DNA of 32,546 nucleotides from Nitrososphaeria archaeon (GTDB taxonomy: Archaea > Thermoproteota > Nitrososphaeria > Conexivisphaerales > UBA164), in contig JARVJW010000085.1 in the NCBI GenBank assembly GCA_029775955.1, positions 1 to 32,546 of the forward strand. The letters are read 5' to 3'. Positions 1 through 8,219 of the stretch are shown here, one piece after another. The position numbers and the translations under genes were made by a program. Within the stretch, counting starts at the first letter, position 1. Every line of letters starts with the position of its first letter. Under the pieces are notes generated by a model. It saw only the letters and a list, made by a program, of their open reading frames with translations. It was not told the origin of the DNA and searched no databases.

Positions 1-344
1 GATCTATCCCGATTGCTTTGAAATCACCCGAGCCCTGTGCTGTTTTATCCTTTATTTTATAGGTTATGCCGTATTGCATTAGGGGTATTGAATGCAGCGC
101 CTTCCTGTACCTTATCTTTCCAATTTTTTTCCCTTTGCTTTCAATAAGGCTTTTGAGGTTGTTTTGCAACCTTTTTATCAGGTATTGTTTCATCTGTGAT
201 GACAATACAATCAGCTCCCTTTCTTCGAATTTATCGCCAACCTTTATGTTTACCTTTTTGTCTTTATAATCTTTATAAGAAACAGAATTCGATATGCCTT
301 TTGATATTATGTAAACCACTTCCCTTCAAGAAAGAGCCTTTGGA
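1..344. repeat. Direct repeat with 32250-32546 (window-terminal TnpB repeat)
   Basis: The first 300 or so bases match the last 297 bases of the window in the same orientation, with scattered substitutions and small indels. Examples are a nine-base gap near 31-40 and one extra base at about 32384 in the right copy. Both are the N-terminal part of the same TnpB family. Because the copies differ, this is two element copies and not a circular overlap of identical ends. Confidence 0.85.
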
Positions 345-497
345 GTGAGTCGAATCTTTGCTTTGATATTTTGCTTTTATCTAATTTTATTTCATATACT
401 TTTGCAGTCTGACCTTTCCGCTTGTCTCCCTGCCTTTCTCCCGTATCCTGCTGTTCTTTTCCGCACTAACCATATTATTTACCTTGACCTTCAACAT
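1..497 (-). pseudogene. TnpB (IS200/IS605 OrfB) N-terminal half, frameshifted, cut by window start
   Basis: Minus-strand translation from an ATG at 497 gives a TnpB-like N-terminal half, including stretches such as GDKFEERELIVLSSQMKQ and KIRYRKALHSIPLMQYGITY. The frame breaks near 318-321, where the expected aromatic run after GKWF is shortened and a TAA appears in frame. The copy at 32250-32546 has nearly the same sequence in the same orientation, but this one lacks nine bases near 31-40. The RuvC catalytic half would lie left of base 1. TnpB proteins are RNA-guided nucleases of IS200/IS605 elements; this copy is inactive as read. Confidence 0.75.
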
Positions 498-606
498 GCT
501 TTTTTAACACATTACTTGTCCTATTATAGCTGTATGATTATAAATACTTTTGCTCGCTTTCATCCAAGTCAAGGGGACTTCCCGCTCGCTGAGTTAAAAA
601 GCTGTC
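498..606 (-). promoter_or_regulatory. Left end and promoter of the first TnpB element
   Basis: Reading the minus strand, a TATA-like TTTATAATC at about 536-544 precedes the TnpB ATG at 497. Upstream, at 575-600, lies a motif (on the minus strand TTTTTAACTCAGCGAGCGGG, continuing AAGTCC) that recurs at 17646-17673 and 22727-22750. In the 17646 copy it sits in the same place, upstream of a TnpB gene, so I read it as the element left end. The exact boundary is not visible because another element begins at about 606. Confidence 0.5.
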
Positions 607-1110
607 CAGAAAAAGGAAAGGATCAATGAACAGGAAGCAGGTTGTGAAGATGCAGGGAATATATCAGCAAGTCAGAGATGCAAGGACGGATTTCAACCAT
701 AATGTGCGATAGCCAAGCACTATGGCACAGTGATTAAAGGCTTAAATGTTCAGGGAACGCAACAAAACCACCATCTTGCAAAGAGCATACCGAATCTGGG
801 ATGGTATCAGTTCGAGGAAATGCTGGAATATAAACTCTCTTGGAGAAACGCTGAACTGATTGAAATAGGACGTTATGAATCATCTTAAAAGATGTGCTCT
901 GAATGTGGAAACGTGAAGCTCTTTGAAAGAATATTGTGATATGTGGTCTTTCAATGGACAGGGATTTGAATGCAGCTATAAGCATCCTGAAATCGGGTCT
1001 AATAAAAGTAGGAACACTCGAATTGACGCCTGTGGAAAGCTACGGTGAACTCTAAAAAGTAGGTTGCCACTCTATGAAGTAGGAACCATTAAAGGGTTGG
1101 AGGATGTCAG
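606..1110 (+). pseudogene. TnpB C-terminal remnant with right-end hairpin
   Basis: Plus-strand fragments in shifting frames resemble a TnpB C-terminal half. They include an IYQQVRDARTDFNHN-like helix, NHHLAKSIPNLGWYQFEEMLEYKLSW (about 770-835, across the conserved lariat of the family), MCSECGN (first zinc knuckle, about 890-910) and a remnant of the second knuckle and DRDLNAA segment near 955-985. Many stops interrupt it. After the coding remnant, AACC-ATTAAA-GGTT (1083-1097) forms a small hairpin and the element ends with GGAGGATGTCAG at 1099-1110. This end sequence is shared with other TnpB elements here. The N-terminal half is missing. The element points at the 3' end of ppdK. Confidence 0.65.
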
Positions 1111-1237
1111 TTTGTCGTCTTCAGCTATTTTCGCTTCCCTGAGCGCTTCTGTGAATCCTTCATAAAGCCGACGTAATTTGTAGATGACCTCTTATACCCC
1201 ACAAATTTAAAAGTGCATATTTTTAGCCCGTAAATTA

Positions 1238-3910
1238 TTAAACGGTAGTTGACTTTCTGTGCTTCTTATTGAGCTCTGCCTGCGCTGCCGCAAGCCTGGC
1301 TATTGGAACCCTAAACGGCGAGGCACTTACGTAATCAACGTCAATGCTGTTGAATTTTTCTATTGATTCTGGGTCTCCACCTGTTTCACCACACACGCCA
1401 ACTTCAAGCTCTGGATTCGCTTCCTTGCCCTCCTTTGAGCCTATTGCGACGAGCCTGCCAACTCCTTCAGCATCAAGTGTGGAAAATGGATCAGCCGGCA
1501 GTACCTTGCTGTCAACATAAAATGGTATAAATTTTGCTTCAACATCGTCCCTGCTGAACGCAAAAGTTGCCTGGGTGAGGTCATTTGTGCCAAAGGAGAA
1601 AAAGTCAGCGTACTTGGCTATCCTTGATGCAGTGAGCGCGGCTCTTGGCGTTTCTATCATGGTTCCCACTTTGTACTTTATTGTTTTTCCGCTGGCTTTC
1701 ATTGTTTCTTCAGCAACCCTCGTAACTATCTCCTTTGCACGCCTGAGTTCCTCCGCTTCTGCAAGCTGTGAAATCATTACTTCAACTATTGGAGCTTCAC
1801 CTTCTTCATTTAAAACTTCCAGTGCTGCCTCAAATATTGCAGCAACCTGCATCTCATATATCTCAGGATACATTAGCGCTAGCCTGACCCCTCTCTGACC
1901 CATCATTGGATTGTACTCTTTTAGCTCCATTACTCTCTTCAGAACTTTTTCCTTCTCGGCCAGCAGCTGTCTATCTTTTCCAGTTAACCTCAACTCTGTG
2001 ACTTCTGGCAGTATTTCCTCAAGCTTTGGCAGAAATTCGTGCAAAGGCATATCCAGCAGCCTTATCGTAACTGGCAGCCCCTTCATTATTTTGAATAATG
2101 CCTTAAAGTCGTTCTTTTGCAGGGGTTTGATCTGGTTAAGGTACTTTTTCCTTTCCTCCACAGTGTCAGACAGTATCATTTTTTGCACCATAATGAGCCT
2201 GTCAGGGGCATTAAACATCCTTTCTGTCCTGGCAAGCCCTATGCCCTCTGCCCTATTTTCACTTGCCTTCGCTGCCATTTCTGGAGTATCGGCGTTTGCC
2301 CTTACCTTTAGCCTTCTAAAGCTGTCAGCCCACTCAAGTATCTGGGCTACGCCGCCACTCAGCTTTGGCTCTACAAGTGACAGCTCCCCCTCAAATACAC
2401 TTCCTGTCGTTCCATCTATTGTTATTATTTCTCCCTCCTTTACTGTTTTACCATTGACTTCAAAATAATGCATGTCCATGTTTATCTTTATTGATTCTGC
2501 ACCTACAATGCAGGGCTTTCCCATGCCTCTGGTGACAACCGCCGCATGGCTTGTCATGCCACCCCTGCTCGTCAGAATGCCATCTGCTGCAGCTATTCCC
2601 ACTATATCTTCTGGTGTAGTTTCTGGCCTGACAAGAATTACCTTCTCTCCTCTCTTTTTCAATTCCTGCGCTTTTTCATTTGTAAAAATAACTTTGCCAA
2701 TAGCAGCTCCTGGCGATGCTGCAAGCCCCTTTGCTATTGGTGAGATTTTTATGTTTGGATCAACCTGTTTATATAGGAGGGTTTGAATCTGGTTTGGCTC
2801 GACCCTGAGCACGGCCTCCTCCTTTTTTATCAATCCCTCGTTTACCATATCAATGGCTATTTTAACTGCAGCTGCAGCTGTCCTTTTGGCATTCCTGGTC
2901 TGCAGCATGTAAAGTTTCCCACTTTCAACTGTAAACTCTATATCCTGCATGTCCTTGAAATACTTCTCCAGCTTACTGGCTATATCTTCAAGTTGCATGT
3001 ATGCTTCTGGCATTATTTCCTTTAGCTTTTCGACAGGTAAAGGCGTTCTTATTCCAGCAACGACATCCTCTCCCTGAGCCTTAAGCAAAAACTCACCATA
3101 AAACTTCTTTTCACCAGTTGATGGGTTCCTTGTAAATGCAACGCCTGTTCCACTTCTATCATCCATGTTGCCAAATACCATCATTACTATGTTTACAGCA
3201 GTGCCTAGTTCATCTGGTATTTTGTAAATCTTCCTGTACTCAATTGCCCTCTGGGTCCACCAGGATTCAAAAACTGCGCCCACAGCCATAAATAGCTGTT
3301 CCCATGGATCCTGAGGCAGGTCCTTTCCCGTATTATCCTTTATTATTTTCTTGTACCTTTTAACAAGTTCTCTCCATCCTTCTGCTGAAACTTCTATATC
3401 ATTTTTAACTTTCAGTTCATCTTTCAACCTTTCCAGCTCCCTGTCAAATAGCTCCCCTGAGACTTTCATTACAATTTTGCCAAATAGCTGTATAAAGCGC
3501 CTGTACGTATCATAAGCAAACCTTTCATCATTAAATTTTTTAGCCACAGCATCAACAACAGTATCGTTTATGCCAAGGTTAAGCACCGTATCCATCATTC
3601 CAGGCATTGAATATGGAGCTCCTGACCTGACAGATACCAATAGAGGGTTGTTTGTGTCATTAAACCTCTTTCCCACTTTACTTTCAAGCGCTTTTACCTT
3701 TTGAGTTATTGCATCCTGCAATTCAGGCCACAGCTTTTTCTCCCTCTTAAAATATTCATTGCACATCCTAGTTGTTATTACCACGCCCGAAGGCACAGGA
3801 AGCCCAAGCCTTGTCATTTCAACTAGGCCATACCCTTTTCCACCAAGCTCAAACTTTGTTAAATTCAGCGAAGCTGCTTCTTCAAACAGATACACTTCTA
3901 CCTGACTCAT
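1238..3910 (-). CDS. ppdK: Pyruvate, phosphate dikinase
   Basis: This 890-residue protein has the full length of the family, which interconverts pyruvate, ATP and phosphate with PEP, AMP and pyrophosphate in the cytoplasm. The N-terminal ATP-grasp domain (about 1-340) includes SVRSGAPYSMPGMMDT and the DRSGTGVAFTRNP segment. The swivelling phosphohistidine domain has GGMTSHAAVVTRGMGKPC with the phosphorylated His at residue 455. The C-terminal PEP barrel has RTERMF, GQRGVRLA, and the catalytic Cys at 840 in GVCGETGGDP. In archaea of this type it usually feeds gluconeogenesis or runs as a glycolytic pyruvate-forming step; direction cannot be told from sequence. The ATG at 3910 is chosen because a TATA box lies about 26 nt upstream, giving a leaderless transcript. 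It stands alone, with mobile debris on both sides. No frameshift or missing key residue is seen. Confidence 0.97.
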   Translation of the reverse strand: MSQVEVYLFEEAASLNLTKFELGGKGYGLVEMTRLGLPVPSGVVITTRMCNEYFKREKKLWPELQDAITQKVKALESKVGKRFNDTNNPLLVSVRSGAPYSMPGMMDTVLNLGINDTVVDAVAKKFNDERFAYDTYRRFIQLFGKIVMKVSGELFDRELERLKDELKVKNDIEVSAEGWRELVKRYKKIIKDNTGKDLPQDPWEQLFMAVGAVFESWWTQRAIEYRKIYKIPDELGTAVNIVMMVFGNMDDRSGTGVAFTRNPSTGEKKFYGEFLLKAQGEDVVAGIRTPLPVEKLKEIMPEAYMQLEDIASKLEKYFKDMQDIEFTVESGKLYMLQTRNAKRTAAAAVKIAIDMVNEGLIKKEEAVLRVEPNQIQTLLYKQVDPNIKISPIAKGLAASPGAAIGKVIFTNEKAQELKKRGEKVILVRPETTPEDIVGIAAADGILTSRGGMTSHAAVVTRGMGKPCIVGAESIKINMDMHYFEVNGKTVKEGEIITIDGTTGSVFEGELSLVEPKLSGGVAQILEWADSFRRLKVRANADTPEMAAKASENRAEGIGLARTERMFNAPDRLIMVQKMILSDTVEERKKYLNQIKPLQKNDFKALFKIMKGLPVTIRLLDMPLHEFLPKLEEILPEVTELRLTGKDRQLLAEKEKVLKRVMELKEYNPMMGQRGVRLALMYPEIYEMQVAAIFEAALEVLNEEGEAPIVEVMISQLAEAEELRRAKEIVTRVAEETMKASGKTIKYKVGTMIETPRAALTASRIAKYADFFSFGTNDLTQATFAFSRDDVEAKFIPFYVDSKVLPADPFSTLDAEGVGRLVAIGSKEGKEANPELEVGVCGETGGDPESIEKFNSIDVDYVSASPFRVPIARLAAAQAELNKKHRKSTTV

Positions 3911-3930
3911 ATGACATGCATCAAGCCTAA

Positions 3931-3942
3931 TATTATATAAGT
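3931..3942 (-). promoter_or_regulatory. TATA box of ppdK
   Basis: On the minus strand ACTTATATAATATT is centred about 26 nt upstream of the ATG at 3910. That matches the archaeal TATA-to-start distance, so transcription should begin at or next to the start codon. No Shine-Dalgarno sequence precedes the ATG, which agrees with a leaderless message. Confidence 0.7.
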
Positions 3943-4022
3943 GTTAACCCTTGCAATAGCTTGTGTCACGTTCCAAAATTGTTAAATTGGTTGTGCACAA
4001 AAAGTTGAAAACAGCAAAGTCT

Positions 4023-4472
4023 TCTGACATACTCTCCACCCTAAAGGGTTCTAAGGTCTCCATCATCCTTGAAGTTGCCTCTTTGGGTATGTGCTCCCTT
4101 TGCACGCATCTGCATGCAATTGACTTCCCATTAAAGGTGGACGCAACGCTATGTTGAATAAAGCGTTTGCATCAGCGTGGTCAACGTGCCCACATTGGCA
4201 CTTCCCTGAGCGGTTGCCTATCTGTCCACACCTTGAACATTCCTTCAATGTATGATACGGATCAACAACGCGCATTCCAAGTAGTCTGGCTTTGTATTCT
4301 AGCATCTGTTATAGAATGACCAGCTATTCAAGGAATACCTGAAATTTCTGCTAGATTTTGCATTTCTTATCCCCTGCAGATATTCAAGCTTAATTCCAAC
4401 TCTGTTTCGCTTCCTCTTTTCTTTGATGCTTTATGGTTCAGGTCTTTTTTTTATATTTTTCTTTATCATTTA
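4023..4472 (-). pseudogene. TnpB C-terminal remnant, repeat A copy 1
   Basis: This 450-bp block is nearly identical to 13424-13873. On the minus strand it encodes KLEYLQGIRNAKSSRNFRYS, a frameshift at about 4310, then MLEYKARLLGMRVVDPYHTLKECSRCG with a second CQCG knuckle and ADANALFNIAL, i.e. the TnpB zinc ribbon and last RuvC motif (the usual DxD-N replaced by DHADAN). The right end is formed by AGAACCCTTTAGGGT, a hairpin, followed by GGAGAGTATGTCAGA at 4023-4037 read on the minus strand. The upstream half of the gene is missing because an IS5-like element interrupts it at 4473. No active protein is possible. Confidence 0.75.
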
Positions 4473-4473
4473 G

Positions 4474-5406
4474 CTTGTAGCTCAACTTGACACTTATGTC
4501 AACTATTTCTGTCATCACCTGATTTACAGTGTTTGTCATCAAGTGTTGTCATGCCCATTGATATGTCCTGGCACGACTATAACGAAGCATTAGTGGAAAG
4601 GGAAAGCATGATCCTAGACTTCCTGGACTCCTGGAGGGAGGAGCTGCGAGAGATGAACGGCAGCAATAAGGTAGGTTCGTGTGCCCAGATTCGTACATCG
4701 AATTCCCCTCGTACCTCAAAGTTGGCCTTGACATACAGGACCGTACAGGGGATTACCAGGTCGCTCTCCTAATACATTAAACCCATGCAGGAGGTACACT
4801 TTACTCAAATAAGGATGCTTTCCATGGTGAGGAAAAGGAAGTTAGGGCCGATCACGGCTACAAATGACAAGGAGGGGCCATAGTTGTGGACTCGGCATAT
4901 CCACCACAAAGAAGGGCCCCTATATAGAGCAGATGTGGAGGAGGGAAAGGAGGAAGTTCATCAGGCTGCACACAATGGCCGATAGGAAGGGCAAGGTGGT
5001 CGGGTTCAGGGTCACCTCTGAAAGGACTGGCGATACCAAGAAGTTTGTGCCCCTCGTAAAGGAGACAGTAAGGAAGAAGGGGAACGTAACGAAGGCCGAC
5101 GCCGCCTACGACTCAAAGAAGAACTTCAACCTGCTTGGCTGGGCATAGAGCCGGCCATAAACCTGAGGGAGAACGCTGTAACCAACTCTGAGGGGTCCTA
5201 TGCTAGGAAGCGGGCTAAGGAGTACGGTGGCTGGTGGAGATATTCTTCTCGGCGTTCAAGAGGGTGACAGCGTAAGCTCTAGACGATTTCAGAAGGCTGA
5301 GCTGTCACTAAAGGTGTTACTGTACAGCAGGTTTTAGTACATGTAGGGAAAGACGAGACCCGTCCTACGGAGAGGAATTGCATTAACAGGAGTTGAGCTA
5401 CAAGCT
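4474..5406 (+). mobile_element. IS5-like insertion sequence with terminal inverted repeats
   Basis: The ends CTTGTAGCTCAACT (4474-4487) and its inverse AGTTGAGCTACAAG (5393-5406) are perfect 14-bp inverted repeats enclosing a DDE transposase remnant. Flanks are TTAG (4470-4473) and CTAG (5407-5410), which fit the YTAR target preference known for the IS5 group, with one base different between the two sides. The element sits inside the TnpB remnant of repeat A. The other half of that TnpB is not found beyond 5407, so a deletion accompanied or followed insertion. Confidence 0.7.
4551..5348 (+). pseudogene. IS5-family DDE transposase, frameshifted and internally deleted
   Basis: Fragments begin at ATG 4551 (MPIDMSWHDYNEALVERES) and continue in other frames. 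Later pieces include GISTTKKGPYIEQMWRRERR (4888-4950), RKGKVVGFRVTSERTGDTKK and VTKADAAYDSKKNFNLLG. Then come degraded AINLRENAVTNSEGSYARK, EIFFSAFKRVT and LSLKVLLYSRF up to 5348. The order matches an IS5-type transposase: D in the GIST region, D in DAAYDS and E in the WRVEIFFSAFKR region, whose first part is damaged here. At least three frameshifts or deletions are needed to join the pieces, so it is not functional. Confidence 0.75.
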
Positions 5407-5687
5407 AGACTTCGAGGAAATACTTATAAACCAAACGGCATGCCCAAAGTGCTTTTCCAATAAAACCTTATGCTGCTCATTGTGATACAATCGCACTTTG
5501 AGAGCCTTAATCATTGCTTACACAATATGTTAATTGTTCATAAACATAGTGATTCATCCCCTGCCTGAAAAGGCATGGGCTTGCTCAAATTTTGGTAAAC
5601 ATTGAAAGGTTTGCCCAACCACCTAGGGACAATTGGCGCAAGCGAAGCGCAGAGGCAAATTACATATTTGAAGGTTTACACCACCGT
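5407..5687. other. Non-coding stretch with a TnpB-type end hairpin
   Basis: No gene is supported here. A strong hairpin occurs at 5557-5579 (CCCCTGCCT, loop GAAA, AGGCATGGG), which has the look of an IS200/IS605 right-end stem. No TnpB-coding sequence is attached to it on either side, so it may be a solo end. The rest is AT-rich with no recognised signal. Confidence 0.4.
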
Positions 5688-6061
5688 CAACTACTAACCC
5701 CCTTGTCGCTTGCCTTTCCGCAGGCATGGATTCACTTAGCTAACGATTAGCTTGTTGAGAACAGCACTAAGATTTACCTTAAATGTTCCTTGAGGCATTT
5801 AATCAAAAACCACAGTTCAGGCAATTAAATTACCCTTCCTGTTATCAATGTAATTGTATCTGAGCATTTTTGTGATTAGGGTCCACAAGCAACACCTTTT
5901 TGCCCATGGCTTTGTATTTGATAACTTGCTTGAAGAGACCGAGCTTGAACCCCCTTTCCCGTTTTTCATCTTATTAGGCTCAAGGCGTCAATGGCAGGTT
6001 TTGATATTACATGGTTAAGCACTAACCGTCTTTGCTGTGAGTATAACGAGTGTCCACGTGC
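5688..6061 (-). pseudogene. TnpB C-terminal remnant, repeat B copy 1
   Basis: This block matches 20574-20962 in the same orientation (about 85 percent by eye). Minus-strand fragments correspond to the TnpB C-terminus: KNGKGGSSSVSSSKL-like debris aligned with KNRGRRFKLSLLKQFIKYKA of the other copy, a first zinc knuckle and a trailing LNAS segment. The element right end on the minus strand is GGGGGTTAGTAGTTGAC at about 5687-5702. It stops abruptly at the last base before the stop codon of the OsmC gene; homology to copy 2 ends exactly there. Heavily decayed. Confidence 0.6.
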
Positions 6062-6604
6062 TTAGTTAGAATATATCAGATTTCCGTTCATGTATACGTT
6101 GGTGTGGGTGGGGACCGCACGCCTCAGTGTATTATGGACGTAGCATAGCCCTTCAGCGTCCCTGCATAGCCCTTCAGCGTCATTGGACGCGCCCCTTATC
6201 CGTTCAACGCTTTCAGAACCGGTCAACATTATGTCAAAGGTCAAGCTTCTGAAAAGGCCATTTATTCTCCTGTCAATCTGCCCGGTCACCGTTGCGTTTA
6301 GCGTGTCCACCTTCAGCCCTTTGCTTATGATCAACGCTGCCCATTGGGTTAGAAAGCACGCACCTGCGCCCATTAGGAATGTCTCCAAAGGCGTCACTCC
6401 ATTACCCTGCCCACCCCTCTCTGGTGATTCATCTATATCCAGCGAAAGTCCTCTCCCTTCTGAGGCAGTTCCCCTGAAGTGAAGGTGCTCCAGATGTTCC
6501 AGCTTCACCTTGACGGTGCCTGGAAGCTCCTCCTTTGCACTTTGCCTCATTTTTATGTGATCATTTATTCGGTTCAAAAGGACCTTGTCATGGCTAATTT
6601 TCAT
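6062..6604 (-). CDS. OsmC/Ohr-family protein
   Basis: This 180-residue protein carries the OsmC fold signature. GVTPLETFLMGAGACFLTQWAA contains the first redox Cys at residue 83, and GLCYVHNTLRRAV contains the second at 154. Family members reduce organic peroxides or act as thiol-dependent stress proteins in the cytosol; many archaeal members have unknown substrates. A 21-bp tandem duplication (6143-6163 and 6164-6184) repeats DAEGLC just before the second Cys, adding a third Cys at 147. The ATG at 6604 is supported by a TATA box about 28 nt upstream. A decayed TnpB element abuts its stop codon. No operon partner. Confidence 0.88.
   Translation of the reverse strand: MKISHDKVLLNRINDHIKMRQSAKEELPGTVKVKLEHLEHLHFRGTASEGRGLSLDIDESPERGGQGNGVTPLETFLMGAGACFLTQWAALIISKGLKVDTLNATVTGQIDRRINGLFRSLTFDIMLTGSESVERIRGASNDAEGLCRDAEGLCYVHNTLRRAVPTHTNVYMNGNLIYSN
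6143..6184. repeat. 21-bp tandem duplication inside the OsmC gene
   Basis: GCATAGCCCTTCAGCGTC occurs at 6143-6160 and again at 6164-6181, giving two in-frame 21-bp units. In the protein this reads DAEGLCR then DAEGLCY. The family normally has one such segment before the C-terminal redox Cys, so one unit is probably a recent duplication. Confidence 0.85.
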
Positions 6605-6625
6605 CTTACTACTTTTATATTAGGC

Positions 6626-6639
6626 TCATATATATACCT
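6626..6639 (-). promoter_or_regulatory. TATA box of the OsmC gene
   Basis: GGTATATATATGAG on the minus strand is centred about 28 nt upstream of the ATG at 6604, suggesting a leaderless transcript. A second AT-rich run nearer the start (6613-6622) is too close to serve. Confidence 0.6.
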
Positions 6640-6653
6640 ATCTCTATGATCGG

Positions 6654-6674
6654 CTGTGGGACAAAATTCCACAG
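6654..6674 (-). terminator. Hairpin downstream of the NCS2 permease
   Basis: CTGTGG, nine-base loop, CCACAG lies between the permease stop (6788) and the OsmC promoter. It could mark the end of the permease transcript, although no long T run follows, so this is tentative. The 150 bases between the hairpin and 6787 show no recognised gene; a short open frame there has no familiar motif. Confidence 0.3.
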
Positions 6675-6787
6675 ATGGGGCACTGATGTCGTCTTGCATG
6701 GCCACAGAGGTTATAGCGGGCGCTGCATCATGGACGAAGCCCATCCCAAGGGCAGGAACTGCATAACAGGATTTTTGCTTCAAGCTA

Positions 6788-8185
6788 CTAAGGAGCTGTT
6801 TTTTGTTGCTTCTGTTCAATCGCTTGCTTCTTACCAAACCATTTAGGTATTAAATTTGCGATTAAATTCAGGAATATTGCTGTCAGTGTAGCAAGTACTA
6901 TAGGGCTGATAATAGCTGCTTTGAGATATGATGGTATACCTGAGAACGCAATTGCGGGTACAGATGAGATTCCTAAGCCAAGTGCAAGTGAAATAGCAAC
7001 TATAAGCATGTTCTTGTTATTCCATGTCATTTGTGAAATTATTCTGAGCCCAGTAATAAGAAGCATCGAATATATTACGAGAAAGGCTGACCCGAGTACA
7101 GCATCTGGAATTGAAACTATGAACGCCCCTATTTTAGGAATAAAGCCAAGTATTATAAGGAATATACCAGTAGCTGTAAAAACGCGCCTAGCCCCCACTC
7201 TTGTTATTTGAATTGCACCCACGTTTTGCGCAAATGTTGTTGTGCTCATACCACCAATTAACAACGCTATAATTGATCCGATGATTTCTCCGGTCAATCC
7301 TTTTCTTACTCTTGAATCTTCAACCTTTACATTGTCCAGATCACCTACCGTATAATAGACACCAACTGCTTCTGTAACCAACATCAGTGTTGCTATAAAC
7401 ACAGCAAGTATGGCAACTTCTATTCCTAACGATGTTATCTGTACGCCGTATCTGACAAAAAAGGGTACAGGGATCGCCACCAATGGGTAAGATACAACCT
7501 TGGACATGCTCATTATGCCAACCCCATATGAGAATATTGCACCAATAAACAGCCCAATTATAATTGATCCAAAACGAAGTATCCCCTTTTTGAATATAAA
7601 TATCAAGGCTAGAATTACAACTATTGTTATAAATCCACCAAGATCTGGTAGAAATTTGTAACCGCTATCATTTATTAATCCTATCGCAGCCCCTATTAGG
7701 ACAACACCAATAATTGTAATCAAAACTCCGTATACTTGTGGATCACGCACAAGTACAAGAAGGTATTCTATTATGCTTTTTTTACCGTTTTTAGATGGAA
7801 TAAATGGTACTAAGAAGAGTCCTATTATTATTGCAGAAATAAGAGCTGATGATATAAAAGACGCGAAGCTGACTCCAAGTGTAGCTAATGTCACACCGAC
7901 GCCGCTTATTGAAGCGCCAATTCCCTGTGCAACTGGCAATCTCAACAAGACTGCTGATTGTAACAGTGTAGTGACTCCTGATCCTATAAGCACAGCCTGA
8001 ATTAGGTAAATTAGATTAGCTGGTGGCATATGGAATGCTACTCCTAGCACAACAGGAAGTGCAAACACGCTATCCATAACTAGAAGCTGTTCAAATCCAT
8101 AAACAATGTATTCCCAGATCGAAAGTTTATCTTCAAAATGATAGTAAAGTGAATTCTCATCAGAAGTTTTATTATTTACCATCAA
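6788..8185 (-). CDS. NCS2-family nucleobase permease, xanthine/urate type
   Basis: The 465-residue protein is mostly hydrophobic, with about 14 membrane segments, and belongs to the NCS2 proton-coupled nucleobase transporters. The family signature appears at 314-329 (STTTFAQNVGAIQITR). In known members the residue at Gln320 is Gln in xanthine permeases (XanQ-type QN motif) and Glu in uracil permeases (UraA), so a purine substrate is favoured. The TM8 acidic residue needed for transport is present (Glu272 in VTEAVGVYYTVGDL). A charged C-terminal tail ends the protein. Start: ATG ATG at 8185 with a TATA box about 28 nt upstream, so leaderless. An IS5-like element ends only three bases beyond that TATA box. 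Substrate assignment is inference. Confidence 0.92.
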   Translation of the reverse strand: MMVNNKTSDENSLYYHFEDKLSIWEYIVYGFEQLLVMDSVFALPVVLGVAFHMPPANLIYLIQAVLIGSGVTTLLQSAVLLRLPVAQGIGASISGVGVTLATLGVSFASFISSALISAIIIGLFLVPFIPSKNGKKSIIEYLLVLVRDPQVYGVLITIIGVVLIGAAIGLINDSGYKFLPDLGGFITIVVILALIFIFKKGILRFGSIIIGLFIGAIFSYGVGIMSMSKVVSYPLVAIPVPFFVRYGVQITSLGIEVAILAVFIATLMLVTEAVGVYYTVGDLDNVKVEDSRVRKGLTGEIIGSIIALLIGGMSTTTFAQNVGAIQITRVGARRVFTATGIFLIILGFIPKIGAFIVSIPDAVLGSAFLVIYSMLLITGLRIISQMTWNNKNMLIVAISLALGLGISSVPAIAFSGIPSYLKAAIISPIVLATLTAIFLNLIANLIPKWFGKKQAIEQKQQKTAP

Positions 8186-8205
8186 TTAACATAAAATAGA
8201 CTAAT

Positions 8206-8217
8206 ATTTAAATATAT
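8206..8217 (-). promoter_or_regulatory. TATA box of the NCS2 permease, next to an IS end
   Basis: ATATATTTAAATAT on the minus strand lies about 28 nt upstream of the start at 8185. The position where an archaeal BRE would sit falls at 8218-8224, which is the terminal repeat of the neighbouring IS element (GGGCGGC on the minus strand). The present upstream promoter context is therefore element-derived. Confidence 0.55.
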
Positions 8218-8219
8218 AT

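Noticed and set aside
1575..3025. Plus-strand open frames opposite ppdK
   Set aside because: They are antisense shadows of a well-supported gene and have no family features.
3963..4157. Small plus-strand frame across the TnpB right end
   Set aside because: It runs antisense to the zinc-ribbon segment of repeat A and changes character at the repeat border.
6601..6846. Two opposite short frames between the OsmC and permease genes
   Set aside because: Neither has a recognisable motif, and each overlaps a real gene end or promoter.
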